Shown in pieces: positions 53,390 through 61,892 of a stretch of DNA of 64,000 nucleotides (position 1 is its first letter; every line of letters starts with the position of its first letter). The stretch comes from Marispirochaeta sp. (GTDB lineage: Bacteria; Spirochaetota; Spirochaetia; JC444; Marispirochaetaceae): NCBI RefSeq assembly GCF_963668165.1, contig NZ_OY764209.1, positions 1 through 64,000 on the forward strand, read 5' to 3'. The position numbers were made by a program, and so were the translations under genes. Below the pieces are notes generated by a model. The model saw nothing but the letters and a program-made list of their open reading frames with translations. It made no database searches and was not told the DNA's origin.

Positions 53390-54376
53390 TCAGGGAACAG
53401 GTACGGCCCGGAGAATCATGGTTACCACGTCCTCGCTGGTAAGTTCCTCCGATTCCGCCTCGTAGGAGAGGATAATCCGGTGCCGAAGCACATCATAGGC
53501 GGTCTCTTTGACGTCCTCCGGCAAAACATAGTTCCTGCCGGAAAAAAGGGCCCGCACCTTGGCCGCACGATACAGAAAAAGTGTCGCACGGGTGGAGGCG
53601 CCGTATTCTATATAGCGGGTGTACCCGAAGCGCATGGAATCCTTCTCCCGTGAAGCAGTCACAATGGAGACTATATACTCTTCGATTCTTTCGTCCACCT
53701 TAATCGCCGCTGCGGTCTCTTTGATAATATTAAGAATTCCCGGGGTAAGGACCTTTTGAATAAAGGACTTCTTCTCCACGCCCATAAGCCGCAGAATAGA
53801 AAGCTCATCCTGGGGATCAGGATAGTGTATCTTGAGCTTGAGCATAAAGCGGTCCAGCTGGGCTTCCGGCAGGGGATATGTCCCTTCGCTCTCGATGGGG
53901 TTCTGGGTGGCCAATACAAAGAAGGGCTTCGGAAGATAGTGGGTCTCGTCGCCTATGGTAACATGCCGTTCCTCCATGGCCTCAAGAAGAGCGGACTGAA
54001 CTTTGGCCGGAGCGCGGTTAATCTCATCGGCAAGGACAATATTTGCGAAGACAGGCCCCTTTCTTGCCACGAATTCTCCGGTCTGCTGCCGGTAGATCAT
54101 GGTACCTATAAGGTCTGCCGGAAGCAGGTCGGGGGTAAACTGAAGGCGCTTGAAACTGGCATCCAGGACCTCCGAAAGCGTCTTGACCGCCAGGGTTTTA
54201 GCCAGGCCCGGGACTCCCTCCAACAGAACGTGTCCTCCGGCAATCAGCCCCATCAGCATGCCGTCCACCATGGACTCCTGGCCAACAAGCCGTTTGGCTA
54301 TTTCTCCACGACAGCGGTTTAATTCTGTACTGGCCCGCTCGATATCTGCTTCGGTTTTGTTCGCGGTGCTGCTCAT
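53390..54376 (-). CDS. moxR: MoxR-family AAA+ ATPase
   Basis: 328 aa. Walker A is replaced in style by the MoxR version GHVLLEGVPGLAKTLAVKTL; ANIVLADEINRAPAKVQSALLEAMEE is Walker B; FFVLATQNPIESEGTYPLPEAQLDRFML is the sensor 1/arginine region. AAGGAT lies 8 nt before the ATG. First gene of moxR-DUF58-bat; MoxR ATPases act as chaperones that activate VWA partners, here BatA/BatB and the DUF58 protein. Confidence 0.93.
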   Translation of the reverse strand: MSSTANKTEADIERASTELNRCRGEIAKRLVGQESMVDGMLMGLIAGGHVLLEGVPGLAKTLAVKTLSEVLDASFKRLQFTPDLLPADLIGTMIYRQQTGEFVARKGPVFANIVLADEINRAPAKVQSALLEAMEERHVTIGDETHYLPKPFFVLATQNPIESEGTYPLPEAQLDRFMLKLKIHYPDPQDELSILRLMGVEKKSFIQKVLTPGILNIIKETAAAIKVDERIEEYIVSIVTASREKDSMRFGYTRYIEYGASTRATLFLYRAAKVRALFSGRNYVLPEDVKETAYDVLRHRIILSYEAESEELTSEDVVTMILRAVPVP

Positions 54377-54409
54377 AATAATGATCCTTCACACGTACGT
54401 TATGTTCTT

Positions 54410-55690
54410 TTAGCTGCGATACTCGGCATTCTCCCGGATATACTCGTAGGACAAATCACTACCCCACACCCGGGCAAAGCCTGTTCCGTTCTGTAAGTCT
54501 ATCTCAATTTGTACCGTTTCGTCATGTTCGGGATAGCCTTTTAGCTCGGGAGAGAAGGATTTTTTCTCCAAATAGGCCGATAACCTTGTTTCTATTTCCG
54601 GAGAGATTCGAAACTCCCCCGAGGCAAAGATCAATTCATCCCCAAGACAAATGGTTAAAGCCTGCCGGTTAAGGGGAATGTCCATGTTCCCTGCATAATC
54701 TCCCAAAGAGGAAACAAGGCGCCCGATATTGGGGTCATTACCGTAAATCGCTGTTTTCACCAGTGGAGAGTTAACAACCGCCTTGGCAACCCCCCTGGCT
54801 TCGCGCCCGTTTCGAGCCCCCGAAACGGAGACTTCGATAACATGAGCCGTCCCTTCCCCGTTACGAACAATATCCCTGGCAAGATCTCCGCAGACCTGGC
54901 GCAGAGCGGCAATAAAATCGGAATAATCCGGAGCAGATGCCATGCGGGAGGACAGCAGAATGGCCATATCACTGGTACTCTGGTCTCCATCCACCGAGAT
55001 CACGTTGAATGAATCCTCCGCCGCCTCATGCAGAGCCCTGGAAAGATCATGCCGTGAAAGGTCCGCGTCGGTCATAATAAAAGCCAGCATGGTAGCCATA
55101 TCAGGCTCGATCATCCCCGCCCCCTTGGCTATCCCCACTATAGTTACGTCTCCCACGCGGGCGGAACGTATTTTGGGATAGCGGTCGGTAGTCATGATCC
55201 CCTTTGCAGCAGTCAGGACTGAATCAGCCTGCAGGCAATGTGTCAAATCCGGCAGGGCTGTGCAGATCTCCTGCACAGGGAGCTTCCAGCCGATAACCCC
55301 GGTGGAAGCGTAGAGCCACTGTTCAGGTCCGCCGCCGGCTGCTTCTGCCAGGCTTTCGGTTACCCTGCAGGCATCCTCATAACCACCGGGGGCACAGACA
55401 TTGGCAACCTTGTTGTTGATCAATACTCCCTTGATTTGTGAGCCTTCCAGGCGTTCCCGGCAAAGCAGGACCGGAGCTCCGGGGAAGGCATTGCGGGTAA
55501 AAACTCCCGCTGCCGAATCGGTAGCGTCAATAAGCTCAATCAGCGAAAGATTCATTGGATACAGCTTATCTCCAGGAAGCTCACGGGGATGAAAAGTCAT
55601 ACCGACGCTTCCGGCCCGGAACCCCCGGGGCAGTGTGGAACGCGTCTTGAGAACATCTTCATAATCAACTATGCTGTTACAGGCGGTCAT
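54410..55690 (-). CDS. argJ: Arginine biosynthesis bifunctional protein ArgJ
   Basis: 426 aa. Ornithine/glutamate N-acetyltransferase of the arginine pathway. VTIVGIAKGAGMIEPDMATMLAF is the self-cleavage region, with the Thr of MATML as nucleophile after processing to alpha and beta chains. PRGFRAGSVGMTFHP, LLINNKVANVCAPGG-like and IYGNDPNIGRLVSSLGDYAG are other family stretches. Preceded by TTGAAA-18-TATAAC with the -10 six bases before the ATG and no SD, a leaderless arrangement. No other arg gene is adjacent. Divergent from the nitroreductase gene. Confidence 0.93.
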   Translation of the reverse strand: MTACNSIVDYEDVLKTRSTLPRGFRAGSVGMTFHPRELPGDKLYPMNLSLIELIDATDSAAGVFTRNAFPGAPVLLCRERLEGSQIKGVLINNKVANVCAPGGYEDACRVTESLAEAAGGGPEQWLYASTGVIGWKLPVQEICTALPDLTHCLQADSVLTAAKGIMTTDRYPKIRSARVGDVTIVGIAKGAGMIEPDMATMLAFIMTDADLSRHDLSRALHEAAEDSFNVISVDGDQSTSDMAILLSSRMASAPDYSDFIAALRQVCGDLARDIVRNGEGTAHVIEVSVSGARNGREARGVAKAVVNSPLVKTAIYGNDPNIGRLVSSLGDYAGNMDIPLNRQALTICLGDELIFASGEFRISPEIETRLSAYLEKKSFSPELKGYPEHDETVQIEIDLQNGTGFARVWGSDLSYEYIRENAEYRS

Positions 55691-55696
55691 TCGATT

Positions 55697-55726
55697 GTTA
55701 TAGTACGGCAGGGATTCGGATTTCAA
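55697..55726 (-). promoter_or_regulatory. argJ promoter, leaderless type
   Basis: TTGAAA, 18 bp, TATAAC (5 of 6 each), six bases, ATG. Confidence 0.6.
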
Positions 55727-55761
55727 GGGTTTTTACACCCGATTGCAGTGGAGGTATTCCG

Positions 55762-56337
55762 ATGAAACTTACTCAGCTTGTAAGGACCAACCGCAGTTAC
55801 CGCAGGTTTAACGAAACAGAACCTGTTCCAGAGACGCTTATGACAGAGATGGTAGATCTGGGTAGAATCTGTCCCAGCGGAGCTAACCGTCAGCCCCTTA
55901 AATACATGGTTATTTCTGATCCGGCGGCGAAGGAAAAGATTTTTCCCCTTTTAAGCTGGGCCGCATACCTGCAGGAATGGAAGGGGCCTGCGAAAGGGGA
56001 ACGCCCGACGGGCTATATAATTATACTGGGAGATTCAGAGATTTCGAAGGACCCGTCAGTGGATTTAGGGATTTCGGCTCAGACAATGCTGCTCCGGGCT
56101 GCCGAAGAGGGATACGGCGGCTGTATGATCGCGTCGGTAAAAAAAGAATCTCTGCGGCAAGTGCTGGAGATCCCCGACGATCTTGATGTCCTGCTGGTTA
56201 TCGCCCTGGGAAAGCCCGCTGAAGAGGTCATCCTTGAGGAAAAGAGCCCCGAGGGGACTATCCAGTATTATCGCGACAGCAAAGACCGGCACCATGTTCC
56301 GAAACGCCCCTTAAAGGAAGTACTCCTTAAGAAATGA
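55762..56337 (+). CDS. Nitroreductase-family flavoprotein
   Basis: 191 aa. RTNRSYRRFNETEPV binds FMN phosphate, and CPSGANRQPLKYMVI, the central SAQTMLLRAAEEGYGGCMIAS and VLLVIALGKPAEEV follow the fold. The chain is short, as in minimal nitroreductases. GGAGG precedes the ATG. It overlaps the PHP gene by 4 bp and begins a four-gene run (nitroreductase, phosphatase, HD, phosphoesterase). Substrate unknown. Confidence 0.85.
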   Translation: MKLTQLVRTNRSYRRFNETEPVPETLMTEMVDLGRICPSGANRQPLKYMVISDPAAKEKIFPLLSWAAYLQEWKGPAKGERPTGYIIILGDSEISKDPSVDLGISAQTMLLRAAEEGYGGCMIASVKKESLRQVLEIPDDLDVLLVIALGKPAEEVILEEKSPEGTIQYYRDSKDRHHVPKRPLKEVLLKK

Positions 56338-57176
56338 TACCCCAGGCAAACTATCATACGCATAACAGCCTCTGTGACGGGGCAGGAGAATTAGAGGAGT
56401 ATATTGAGGCGGCCCGCCGCAAGGGTTTTTCCGCCCTGGGATTTACCAGTCACGCTCCGCTGCCCTTTGACAACGACTGGACTCTGGCCGAATCCGACCT
56501 TACGACCTACTGTGACAGGGTAAAGAATTACAAATATTTAAATGGTCTGGAGATCTATCTGGGTCTGGAGATAGATTACATACCCGGAAAGATGGGACCT
56601 GCACAGGCGCGCTGGCAGCAGTACGGCCTTGATTATACCATCGGCTCCGTTCACATGATCCCCCATGAGGGTAAAGCATGGTCCATCGACGGACCGGATG
56701 ATGAGTTTATCCATCTGTATAAACAGGTATACCACGGTGACGGTACGGCAATGGCAGTGGAATATTACCGGCTGCTGACAGAGATGATCCGGCAGGGTGG
56801 GTTTACGATACTGGGGCACCTGGACTTGATTAAAAAGAAGAACCTTAAACTGAATTTTCTCGATGAACAGGCCCCCGCTTACACTCATGCGGTACACGAG
56901 GTCCTTGATGCCCTTGCAGAAAGCGGGATCTTCATGGAGATCAATTCCGGCGGAATTTTCCGGGGAGTAACAAAAGATGTGTACCCCTCCCCTGCCATAT
57001 TGCAGAAGGCCTGCAGGCGGAATATTCCAATCGTGATTAATTCTGATGCTCATACTCCTGAAGCCCTCGATTTTTATTTCCCCGAAGCCTGCAGTCTGGC
57101 CCGGCAAGCCGGCTACACAACAGCCATGATGCTCCTTGGCGAAAGCTGGCAGGAGATACCTCTGGGAGAATCGTAG
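56334..57176 (+). CDS. hisK: PHP-family histidinol-phosphatase
   Basis: 280 aa. Metal-binding PHP motifs: NYHTHNSLCDGAGEL, FTSHAPLP, LGLEIDYIPG, IGSVHMI, ILGHLDLIKK, MEINSGG and VINSDAHTPEAL. This is the HisK/HisJ type that removes phosphate from L-histidinol phosphate, but PHP specificity is hard to read from sequence. The ATG overlaps the nitroreductase stop as ATGA. Confidence 0.82.
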   Translation: MIPQANYHTHNSLCDGAGELEEYIEAARRKGFSALGFTSHAPLPFDNDWTLAESDLTTYCDRVKNYKYLNGLEIYLGLEIDYIPGKMGPAQARWQQYGLDYTIGSVHMIPHEGKAWSIDGPDDEFIHLYKQVYHGDGTAMAVEYYRLLTEMIRQGGFTILGHLDLIKKKNLKLNFLDEQAPAYTHAVHEVLDALAESGIFMEINSGGIFRGVTKDVYPSPAILQKACRRNIPIVINSDAHTPEALDFYFPEACSLARQAGYTTAMMLLGESWQEIPLGES

Positions 57177-57177
57177 A

Positions 57178-58026
57178 ATGGAAGATCCGGACAGACATAT
57201 CGAAAAACAGCTGGATGAGTGCCGCGGGGCTTATAAAAAGCGGACTGAGCAGTTTAAAAACCTCCTGAAGCAGTCGAAGGAGATGACGGCCAACCTTCGC
57301 ATGAACTTTGACGGTATGGTTCATCTTCTCAGCGATATTTCATCCCTGGCTTCCCCTTTAATGGGTGGACACACGAAAAGGACCGCAGCCCTCGCCCGCA
57401 GCATCGCCTATACCATGCGGCTGAACCCGGACCGCCGACGGCTCGTCTTTTATGCGGCGAGTCTTCACGATCTGAGTCTTACCGGCAAGGAGCGAGAATG
57501 GTTCAATGAGGACGGATCGGACTGGACGGATCACCCAAACCGCAGTGCGGACCTGATCGCTGTGGTGAAGAATCTGGGACGCATTGCCGCCGCAGTACGG
57601 GCCCATCACGAATACTTTAACGGCGAGGGGTTTCCCAGGGGCCTGGCGGGAGAGGAAATCCCCCTGGAAAGCAGGATTGTAGCCGCGGCGGTCGCGTATG
57701 ACCGGGAAACCGCATTGCGCAGGAACTCTGTGGACGAAGCACTGGGAAACATGACCGGGAGCAGACGGTTTGATCCCCGGATAATAGAGACCCTCGCATC
57801 GATTATACACAGCGAGGAAGAACGGAACCGCAACGGAGACCGATTAATCGGAATAGACGAACTGACCCCGGGAATGGAACTCGCCGATGATCTGCTGCTT
57901 GAGAACGGCCTTGTTCTGTATCCCAAGGGAACCGTACTTGACGAAGATACACGAACGCGGATAATAAATTTCAGCAGTATGTTTCCCAAAGCCGTCCTGA
58001 TACGGGTATATGGAGCAGGGCACTGA
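57178..58026 (+). CDS. HD-GYP-like domain protein
   Basis: 282 aa. An N-terminal coiled coil (GAYKKRTEQFKNLLKQSKEM) is followed by an HD domain: HTKRTAALARSIA, ASLHDL, then HHEYFNGEGFPRGLAGEEIPLESRIVAAA, the HD-GYP pattern with Phe replacing Tyr in the GYP triplet. Such domains hydrolyse cyclic di-GMP, but the first Asp context and the GFP variant leave activity open. GGGAG precedes the ATG, one base after the upstream stop. Confidence 0.78.
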   Translation: MEDPDRHIEKQLDECRGAYKKRTEQFKNLLKQSKEMTANLRMNFDGMVHLLSDISSLASPLMGGHTKRTAALARSIAYTMRLNPDRRRLVFYAASLHDLSLTGKEREWFNEDGSDWTDHPNRSADLIAVVKNLGRIAAAVRAHHEYFNGEGFPRGLAGEEIPLESRIVAAAVAYDRETALRRNSVDEALGNMTGSRRFDPRIIETLASIIHSEEERNRNGDRLIGIDELTPGMELADDLLLENGLVLYPKGTVLDEDTRTRIINFSSMFPKAVLIRVYGAGH

Positions 58027-58036
58027 AGGTGCATTC

Positions 58037-59152
58037 ATGAGAGAGGAAATACTCAGCTCCAGCAAAGACCGGGAGACCTTTGAACGTATAGGAAAAATCT
58101 TCGATACAGCGCCGGTTCGAAAACTTACCGACGAGGACAGGATTGTCATCTTTTCGGACCTGCACATGGGGAATCGCCGCAGGGTTGATGATTTCCGCGT
58201 CAATTCAGAGCTTTTTTACCGCCTGCTTAGGGACTACTACTGGCCAAATGGATATACACTGATCCTGAACGGAGACATAGAAGAGCTGCAGAAGTTTAAT
58301 ATGCCGGTTATCAGAAAGCGCTGGAACGAGGTATTCGAGCTGCTGGAAGATTTTTACACGGCAGGACGCCTGATAAAGATCATCGGTAACCACGATCTGG
58401 AACTGTCCACCGGCCGGTTTGACAGCATTAATTCTGAACTCCTTGAAGCTCTGCGTTATGACTACAAGGGGCAGACCATATTCCTGCTTCACGGACACCA
58501 GGCAGCGGATATCTTTCATCGCTACAACGATTTTGTAGGATTCATGGCAAAATACGTAGCATACCCCCTGGGCATTAAAAACCGAACCGCCGCGCATGAT
58601 TCCAGGCGCAAATATACAGTGGAACGGCGGATATACCGCTTTTCCTACCTTAAAAAGATTGTCTCCATCATTGGACATACCCACCGTCCCCTCTTCGAAG
58701 GCCTTAACAAACGGGATTCAATCCGTTTTTCCATAGAACGACTGCTGAGGGATTACCCCGAAATGGGGGATAATGAAAAAACCTTTGCCCGAAGCCAGAT
58801 CCTGCTGTACAAGGACGAGCTGGAGAACCTTGAACGCCGGGAAAAAAACTCCCCGGAATCAAGCTTTTATCATAGCGAGGACCTTGTTCTTCCAAACCTG
58901 TTCAATTCCGGAGCAGTCATGGGAAAAAACGGAGCTACGGGAATAGAAATTGAACGGGGAAACATACGGCTTGTTCACTGGTTCGACGAAGCATCACGTA
59001 CACGGAAAAGCTATATGCGCAGTCTTCCGGCGGAAAACCTGCCGGGAACAAGCTTTCATCGCCGACTGATACGGCAGGACCATCTGGAATACATATTCAA
59101 CCGTATAACCCTTTTGGGCTGGGTAGATTCCCTTGAAGAAGCAGAGGATTAA
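58037..59152 (+). CDS. Calcineurin-like metallophosphoesterase
   Basis: 371 aa. Metal motifs: IFSDLHMGN, ILNGDIEE, IGNHDLE, LLHGHQAAD and IIGHTHRP, all ligands present. The insert and the C-terminal 120 residues are not familiar; the family includes UDP-2,3-diacylglucosamine hydrolase-like and large spirochaete members. AAGG precedes the ATG by 9 nt; the earlier ATG inside the HD gene is less likely. Last clear member of the four-gene unit. Confidence 0.82.
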   Translation: MREEILSSSKDRETFERIGKIFDTAPVRKLTDEDRIVIFSDLHMGNRRRVDDFRVNSELFYRLLRDYYWPNGYTLILNGDIEELQKFNMPVIRKRWNEVFELLEDFYTAGRLIKIIGNHDLELSTGRFDSINSELLEALRYDYKGQTIFLLHGHQAADIFHRYNDFVGFMAKYVAYPLGIKNRTAAHDSRRKYTVERRIYRFSYLKKIVSIIGHTHRPLFEGLNKRDSIRFSIERLLRDYPEMGDNEKTFARSQILLYKDELENLERREKNSPESSFYHSEDLVLPNLFNSGAVMGKNGATGIEIERGNIRLVHWFDEASRTRKSYMRSLPAENLPGTSFHRRLIRQDHLEYIFNRITLLGWVDSLEEAED

Positions 59153-59158
59153 AGCGCC

Positions 59159-59188
59159 TTGCACGCCGACAGCAATCCGGATTACCAT
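59159..59188 (+). promoter_or_regulatory. Possible DUF493 gene promoter, leaderless type
   Basis: TTGCAC (weak), 18 bp, TACCAT, six bases, ATG. Read-through from the upstream gene is an alternative. Confidence 0.25.
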
Positions 59189-59194
59189 ACCCGC

Positions 59195-59461
59195 ATGAAC
59201 GACTCATCACAGATTCTTTATCCGGCGCGGGTTATGATGAAGGTCATCATGAGCGCCAAGGAGACAGAAGAAGAGAATCAACGCCGGATAAACGATTCCA
59301 TTGAACCTTTAGGCTACCAGCCATCGAGTTTCAGTTCCCGGCTCAGCAGAAAAGGCCGCTGGATGAGTATCAGTTTTTTCGCCGAAGTCGATTCCAACAG
59401 CGATCTGCAGCACTTGTATGAAACCCTCTCCCAGGTGCCCGGAGCACAGGTGATACTTTAA
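59195..59461 (+). CDS. DUF493 (YbeD-like) protein
   Basis: 88 aa. YPARVMMKVIMSAKETEEE, then SRKGRWMSISFFAEVDSNSDLQHLYETLSQVPGAQVIL is the ACT-like fold of DUF493/UPF0250. In other bacteria a member acts as a regulator of lipoate or related metabolism; not known here. ATG without SD. Converges on the HD gene with a 6-bp gap. Confidence 0.75.
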   Translation: MNDSSQILYPARVMMKVIMSAKETEEENQRRINDSIEPLGYQPSSFSSRLSRKGRWMSISFFAEVDSNSDLQHLYETLSQVPGAQVIL

Positions 59462-59467
59462 TCAGGT

Positions 59468-60049
59468 TTAGCCGGATACCCTTCTATCCGAAAGAATTAG
59501 TACATCGGGAACAGCTTCCTTGAAATCGATGAGCCAGCTTTGAAAGACAGGCTTGCAAAAGGCGGGGAGCTTTTTCAACACCTCCGCAGGACTCTTCTCG
59601 TTTTTTAAACGGCCGGCCTTTTTAGAATAAAAGCAGTCGGCATAACAGATCAGCTTCTCTTCCCAGCTTTCCGGCAGCATATCCCGGGGCGGCAGGTCCA
59701 TTCCCTCCCTCAGAATATCCTCACGGCTCACGCCGGTCAGAAAATGCCGTTCACAGACAAGAGCATGCCGCGGCAATCCTTCCACCTCAAGGAGACGCTT
59801 CCCGATAATGCCATGATGAATGTACGGAGACTGTCCGTAACAATCGAGGGAGGGAACATGTGTACCTATCATGCCGATATCGTGGAGCATGGCAGCTTCG
59901 TACAGAAAATCAAAATCCGTGTCCGCCTCCGGAAAGCGCCGGGCAACCTCGTCGGCCTTGTCGGCTACGGCTTCTCCATGGGCAATCAGGATTCTTTCTG
60001 CCTCTGACCCGGACTTAAAGTAGCGCCGGATAATCTGTTCAATTGACAT
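59468..60049 (-). CDS. HD-domain phosphohydrolase
   Basis: 193 aa. HGEAVADKADEVARRF, AAMLHDIGMIGTHVP, HHGIIGKRLLE and ALVCERHFLTG give the H-HD-D metal ligands of a small HD hydrolase, of the YfbR/uncharacterised (HDIG-like) kind. It lies 18 bp downstream of the Cof-type HAD gene and is likely co-transcribed. Substrate unknown; a nucleotide or phosphoester is probable. Confidence 0.8.
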   Translation of the reverse strand: MSIEQIIRRYFKSGSEAERILIAHGEAVADKADEVARRFPEADTDFDFLYEAAMLHDIGMIGTHVPSLDCYGQSPYIHHGIIGKRLLEVEGLPRHALVCERHFLTGVSREDILREGMDLPPRDMLPESWEEKLICYADCFYSKKAGRLKNEKSPAEVLKKLPAFCKPVFQSWLIDFKEAVPDVLILSDRRVSG

Positions 60050-60067
60050 ACCGGGAAGGGCTTTTAC

Positions 60068-60898
60068 CTAGGACCTGTCGCTGAAAGCAAAGGCTTCGGG
60101 AATAAAACGTTCAATGGCCTCGGCCACACCATGATCTTCGTGAGAAAAATTGGTAACGTAATCGGCTATCTCCTTGATTTTGTCCTGGGCATTGGACATG
60201 GCGACCCCTATTCCGGCCCAGGAGAGCATGCCGAAATCGTTCATGGAATCCCCGATGGCCATAACCTCTCCGGACTCAATGCCAAGTTCCTTAGCCACAT
60301 AGGCCAGGGCAGTCCCCTTGTCAGCATCGGCCCGCAGGACCTCAAGAAAATAGGGCTTGGACGTAAAAATGTTGGCCCTCTCTCCCAGAGAATTCTTCAA
60401 ATCCTTTTCGACTGCGGGCAAAACCTCGGGCTCTCCGGGAATTACAAACTTTGTGCGGGGAATCGTAAGAGACGCGGCGAAGGAATCGACCTGGTGCCAG
60501 CGCTGCCCGGTCAGCAGACAGTCCCGCTCGGTGTACTCACTGGGCCCGGAGACGTAGATATCTCCTTCGCCGTAGTACTGCATAGTCAAACCGTGTCCCT
60601 GCACAATCTCCCAGACCTGCATGCCAAGGGCAGGCTCAAGGGGTTTTTCAAGAACCACCTCCTCAGTAGAGGTTGAAATAACCGTGGCGCCGTTGTTGGC
60701 AATCATGTAACCTGAGCGCCGCCACATATCGAGTTCCCGGCCATAACGACGCATGGAAAAGAGGGTACGCCCAGAGGCCAGCAGCACCGTAACCCCGGCA
60801 GCCTCCGCGGCCCGCACCGCCTTGCGGTTTTTCATGCTTATATCAAGGTCCTCTGTTAAAAGAGTATCATCAAGATCAATGGCAAGCAGTTGTATCAT
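60068..60898 (-). CDS. Cof-type HAD phosphatase
   Basis: 276 aa subfamily IIB HAD. LLAIDLDDTLLTEDLDIS (nucleophile Asp), VLLASGRT (motif II), DKGTALAYVAKELGI (Lys) and MAIGDSMNDFGMLSWAGIGVAMSNA (motif IV). Hydrolyses sugar or vitamin phosphates. I take the ATG giving MIQLLAID, seven bases after TACATT, over an ATG two codons earlier. No SD. Divergent from rph. Confidence 0.85.
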   Translation of the reverse strand: MIQLLAIDLDDTLLTEDLDISMKNRKAVRAAEAAGVTVLLASGRTLFSMRRYGRELDMWRRSGYMIANNGATVISTSTEEVVLEKPLEPALGMQVWEIVQGHGLTMQYYGEGDIYVSGPSEYTERDCLLTGQRWHQVDSFAASLTIPRTKFVIPGEPEVLPAVEKDLKNSLGERANIFTSKPYFLEVLRADADKGTALAYVAKELGIESGEVMAIGDSMNDFGMLSWAGIGVAMSNAQDKIKEIADYVTNFSHEDHGVAEAIERFIPEAFAFSDRS

Positions 60899-60905
60899 GT
60901 CCATT

Positions 60906-60934
60906 AATGTAGCAAGGGGTAAGAAGTGATTCAA
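60906..60934 (-). promoter_or_regulatory. Cof-HAD promoter, leaderless type
   Basis: TTGAAT, 17 bp, TACATT, seven bases, ATG. Confidence 0.4.
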
Positions 60935-60991
60935 GACCATAGCCCCCGGAATGGCTTCATACTTCGGGTTTCTTTATGTTACCATTAGCTT

Positions 60992-61681
60992 ATGCGAGAA
61001 ATACGATTTGAAGTAGATTACATCAAGAACCCCGCAGGCAGCTGTCTGGCCTGTTTCGGAGACACCAGGGTTATCTGTACCGCTACCATTGAGGGGACGG
61101 TACCCCCTTTTCTTGAAGGGAAAGGTTCCGGCTGGCTGACTGCGGAGTACGCCATGCTCCCCGGAAGCACCGGGGGCGGACGCAAGCGCCGGGATGGAAC
61201 AAAACGGGACGGCCGGGGCGTGGAAATCAGCCGTCTAATCGGACGTTCCCTGCGAGCCGCCGTGGACCTCTCTGCCCTGGGAGAAACGAGTATCATCATC
61301 GACTGTGATGTATTACAGGCCGACGGCGGCACCAGAACAGCCGCTATTTCCGGCGGGTGGGTCGCGTTATACAGAGCCCTGCAGACCCTGGCACGGCTCC
61401 AGGAAAAATCCGGACCGGAAGCCTATCTTTTGGGGCAGGTTGCGGCGGTAAGCGTCGGCTATGTAGAAAACCAATTGATCTGCGATCTGGATTATTTCCA
61501 TGATTCCAGGGCAGCTGTCGACATGAATGTCGTCATGCGGGACACATCCCTGGTGGAGGTCCAGGGCACAGGAGAAAAAAATGTCTTTGAACGGGAGGCT
61601 CTTAACCGTCTGCTGGATGCTGCAGAAGAGGGTATAGCCGGTATCCGTGCGGCACAGTTGAAAGCTCTGGGCGGGGCTTAA
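60992..61681 (+). CDS. rph: Ribonuclease PH, short N-terminus
   Basis: 229 aa. Phosphorolytic 3' exonuclease that trims tRNA precursors. ACFGDTRVICTATIEG, VPPFLEGKGSGWLTAEYAMLPGST, LIGRSLRAAVDLSALGETSII and CDVLQADGGTRTAAISGGW are family stretches. The usual opening with R-x-DGR is absent: a stop lies just before the ATG, so about ten N-terminal residues are missing or replaced. The loop after MLPGST (GGGRKRRDG) also differs from the usual TR-x-x-RE. Both tRNAs here lack CCA, so 3' trimming is needed. Confidence 0.88.
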   Translation: MREIRFEVDYIKNPAGSCLACFGDTRVICTATIEGTVPPFLEGKGSGWLTAEYAMLPGSTGGGRKRRDGTKRDGRGVEISRLIGRSLRAAVDLSALGETSIIIDCDVLQADGGTRTAAISGGWVALYRALQTLARLQEKSGPEAYLLGQVAAVSVGYVENQLICDLDYFHDSRAAVDMNVVMRDTSLVEVQGTGEKNVFEREALNRLLDAAEEGIAGIRAAQLKALGGA

Positions 61682-61683
61682 TC

Positions 61684-61831
61684 AGTGTCCACAAGCTTGG
61701 GGATGGACTTCACTCAAGCGGCGTAATATACCGGAAAACTGTAAGAATCCCAGGATTGATCACGCAGCAGCCGGTAAGTTATTGCAGCTAAAAAGGTTAT
61801 TCGGTATTCATCCCCACGGTTCAGGATGACT
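61684..61831 (-). repeat. 148-bp element with imperfect terminal inverted repeats, copy B
   Basis: Opposite orientation to copy A and the same length. Ends on the minus strand are CCTGAACCGTGGGGATGAAT at the left and CCATCCCCAAGCTTGTGGAC near the right. Internal sequence is only weakly similar. It sits 3 bp after the rph stop. Confidence 0.6.
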
Positions 61832-61837
61832 GTTACC

Positions 61838-61874
61838 AAAAAAAGCCCGCCGACACATAACCGACGGGCTTTTC
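61838..61874 (-). terminator. Terminator of the lipoprotein gene (possibly bidirectional)
   Basis: AAAGCCCG and CGGGCTTT pair around a 14-nt centre. On the minus strand the stem ends in seven T; on the plus strand in four T, so it may also serve rph. Confidence 0.75.
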
Positions 61875-61892
61875 ATTATCAGTTGAACTACT

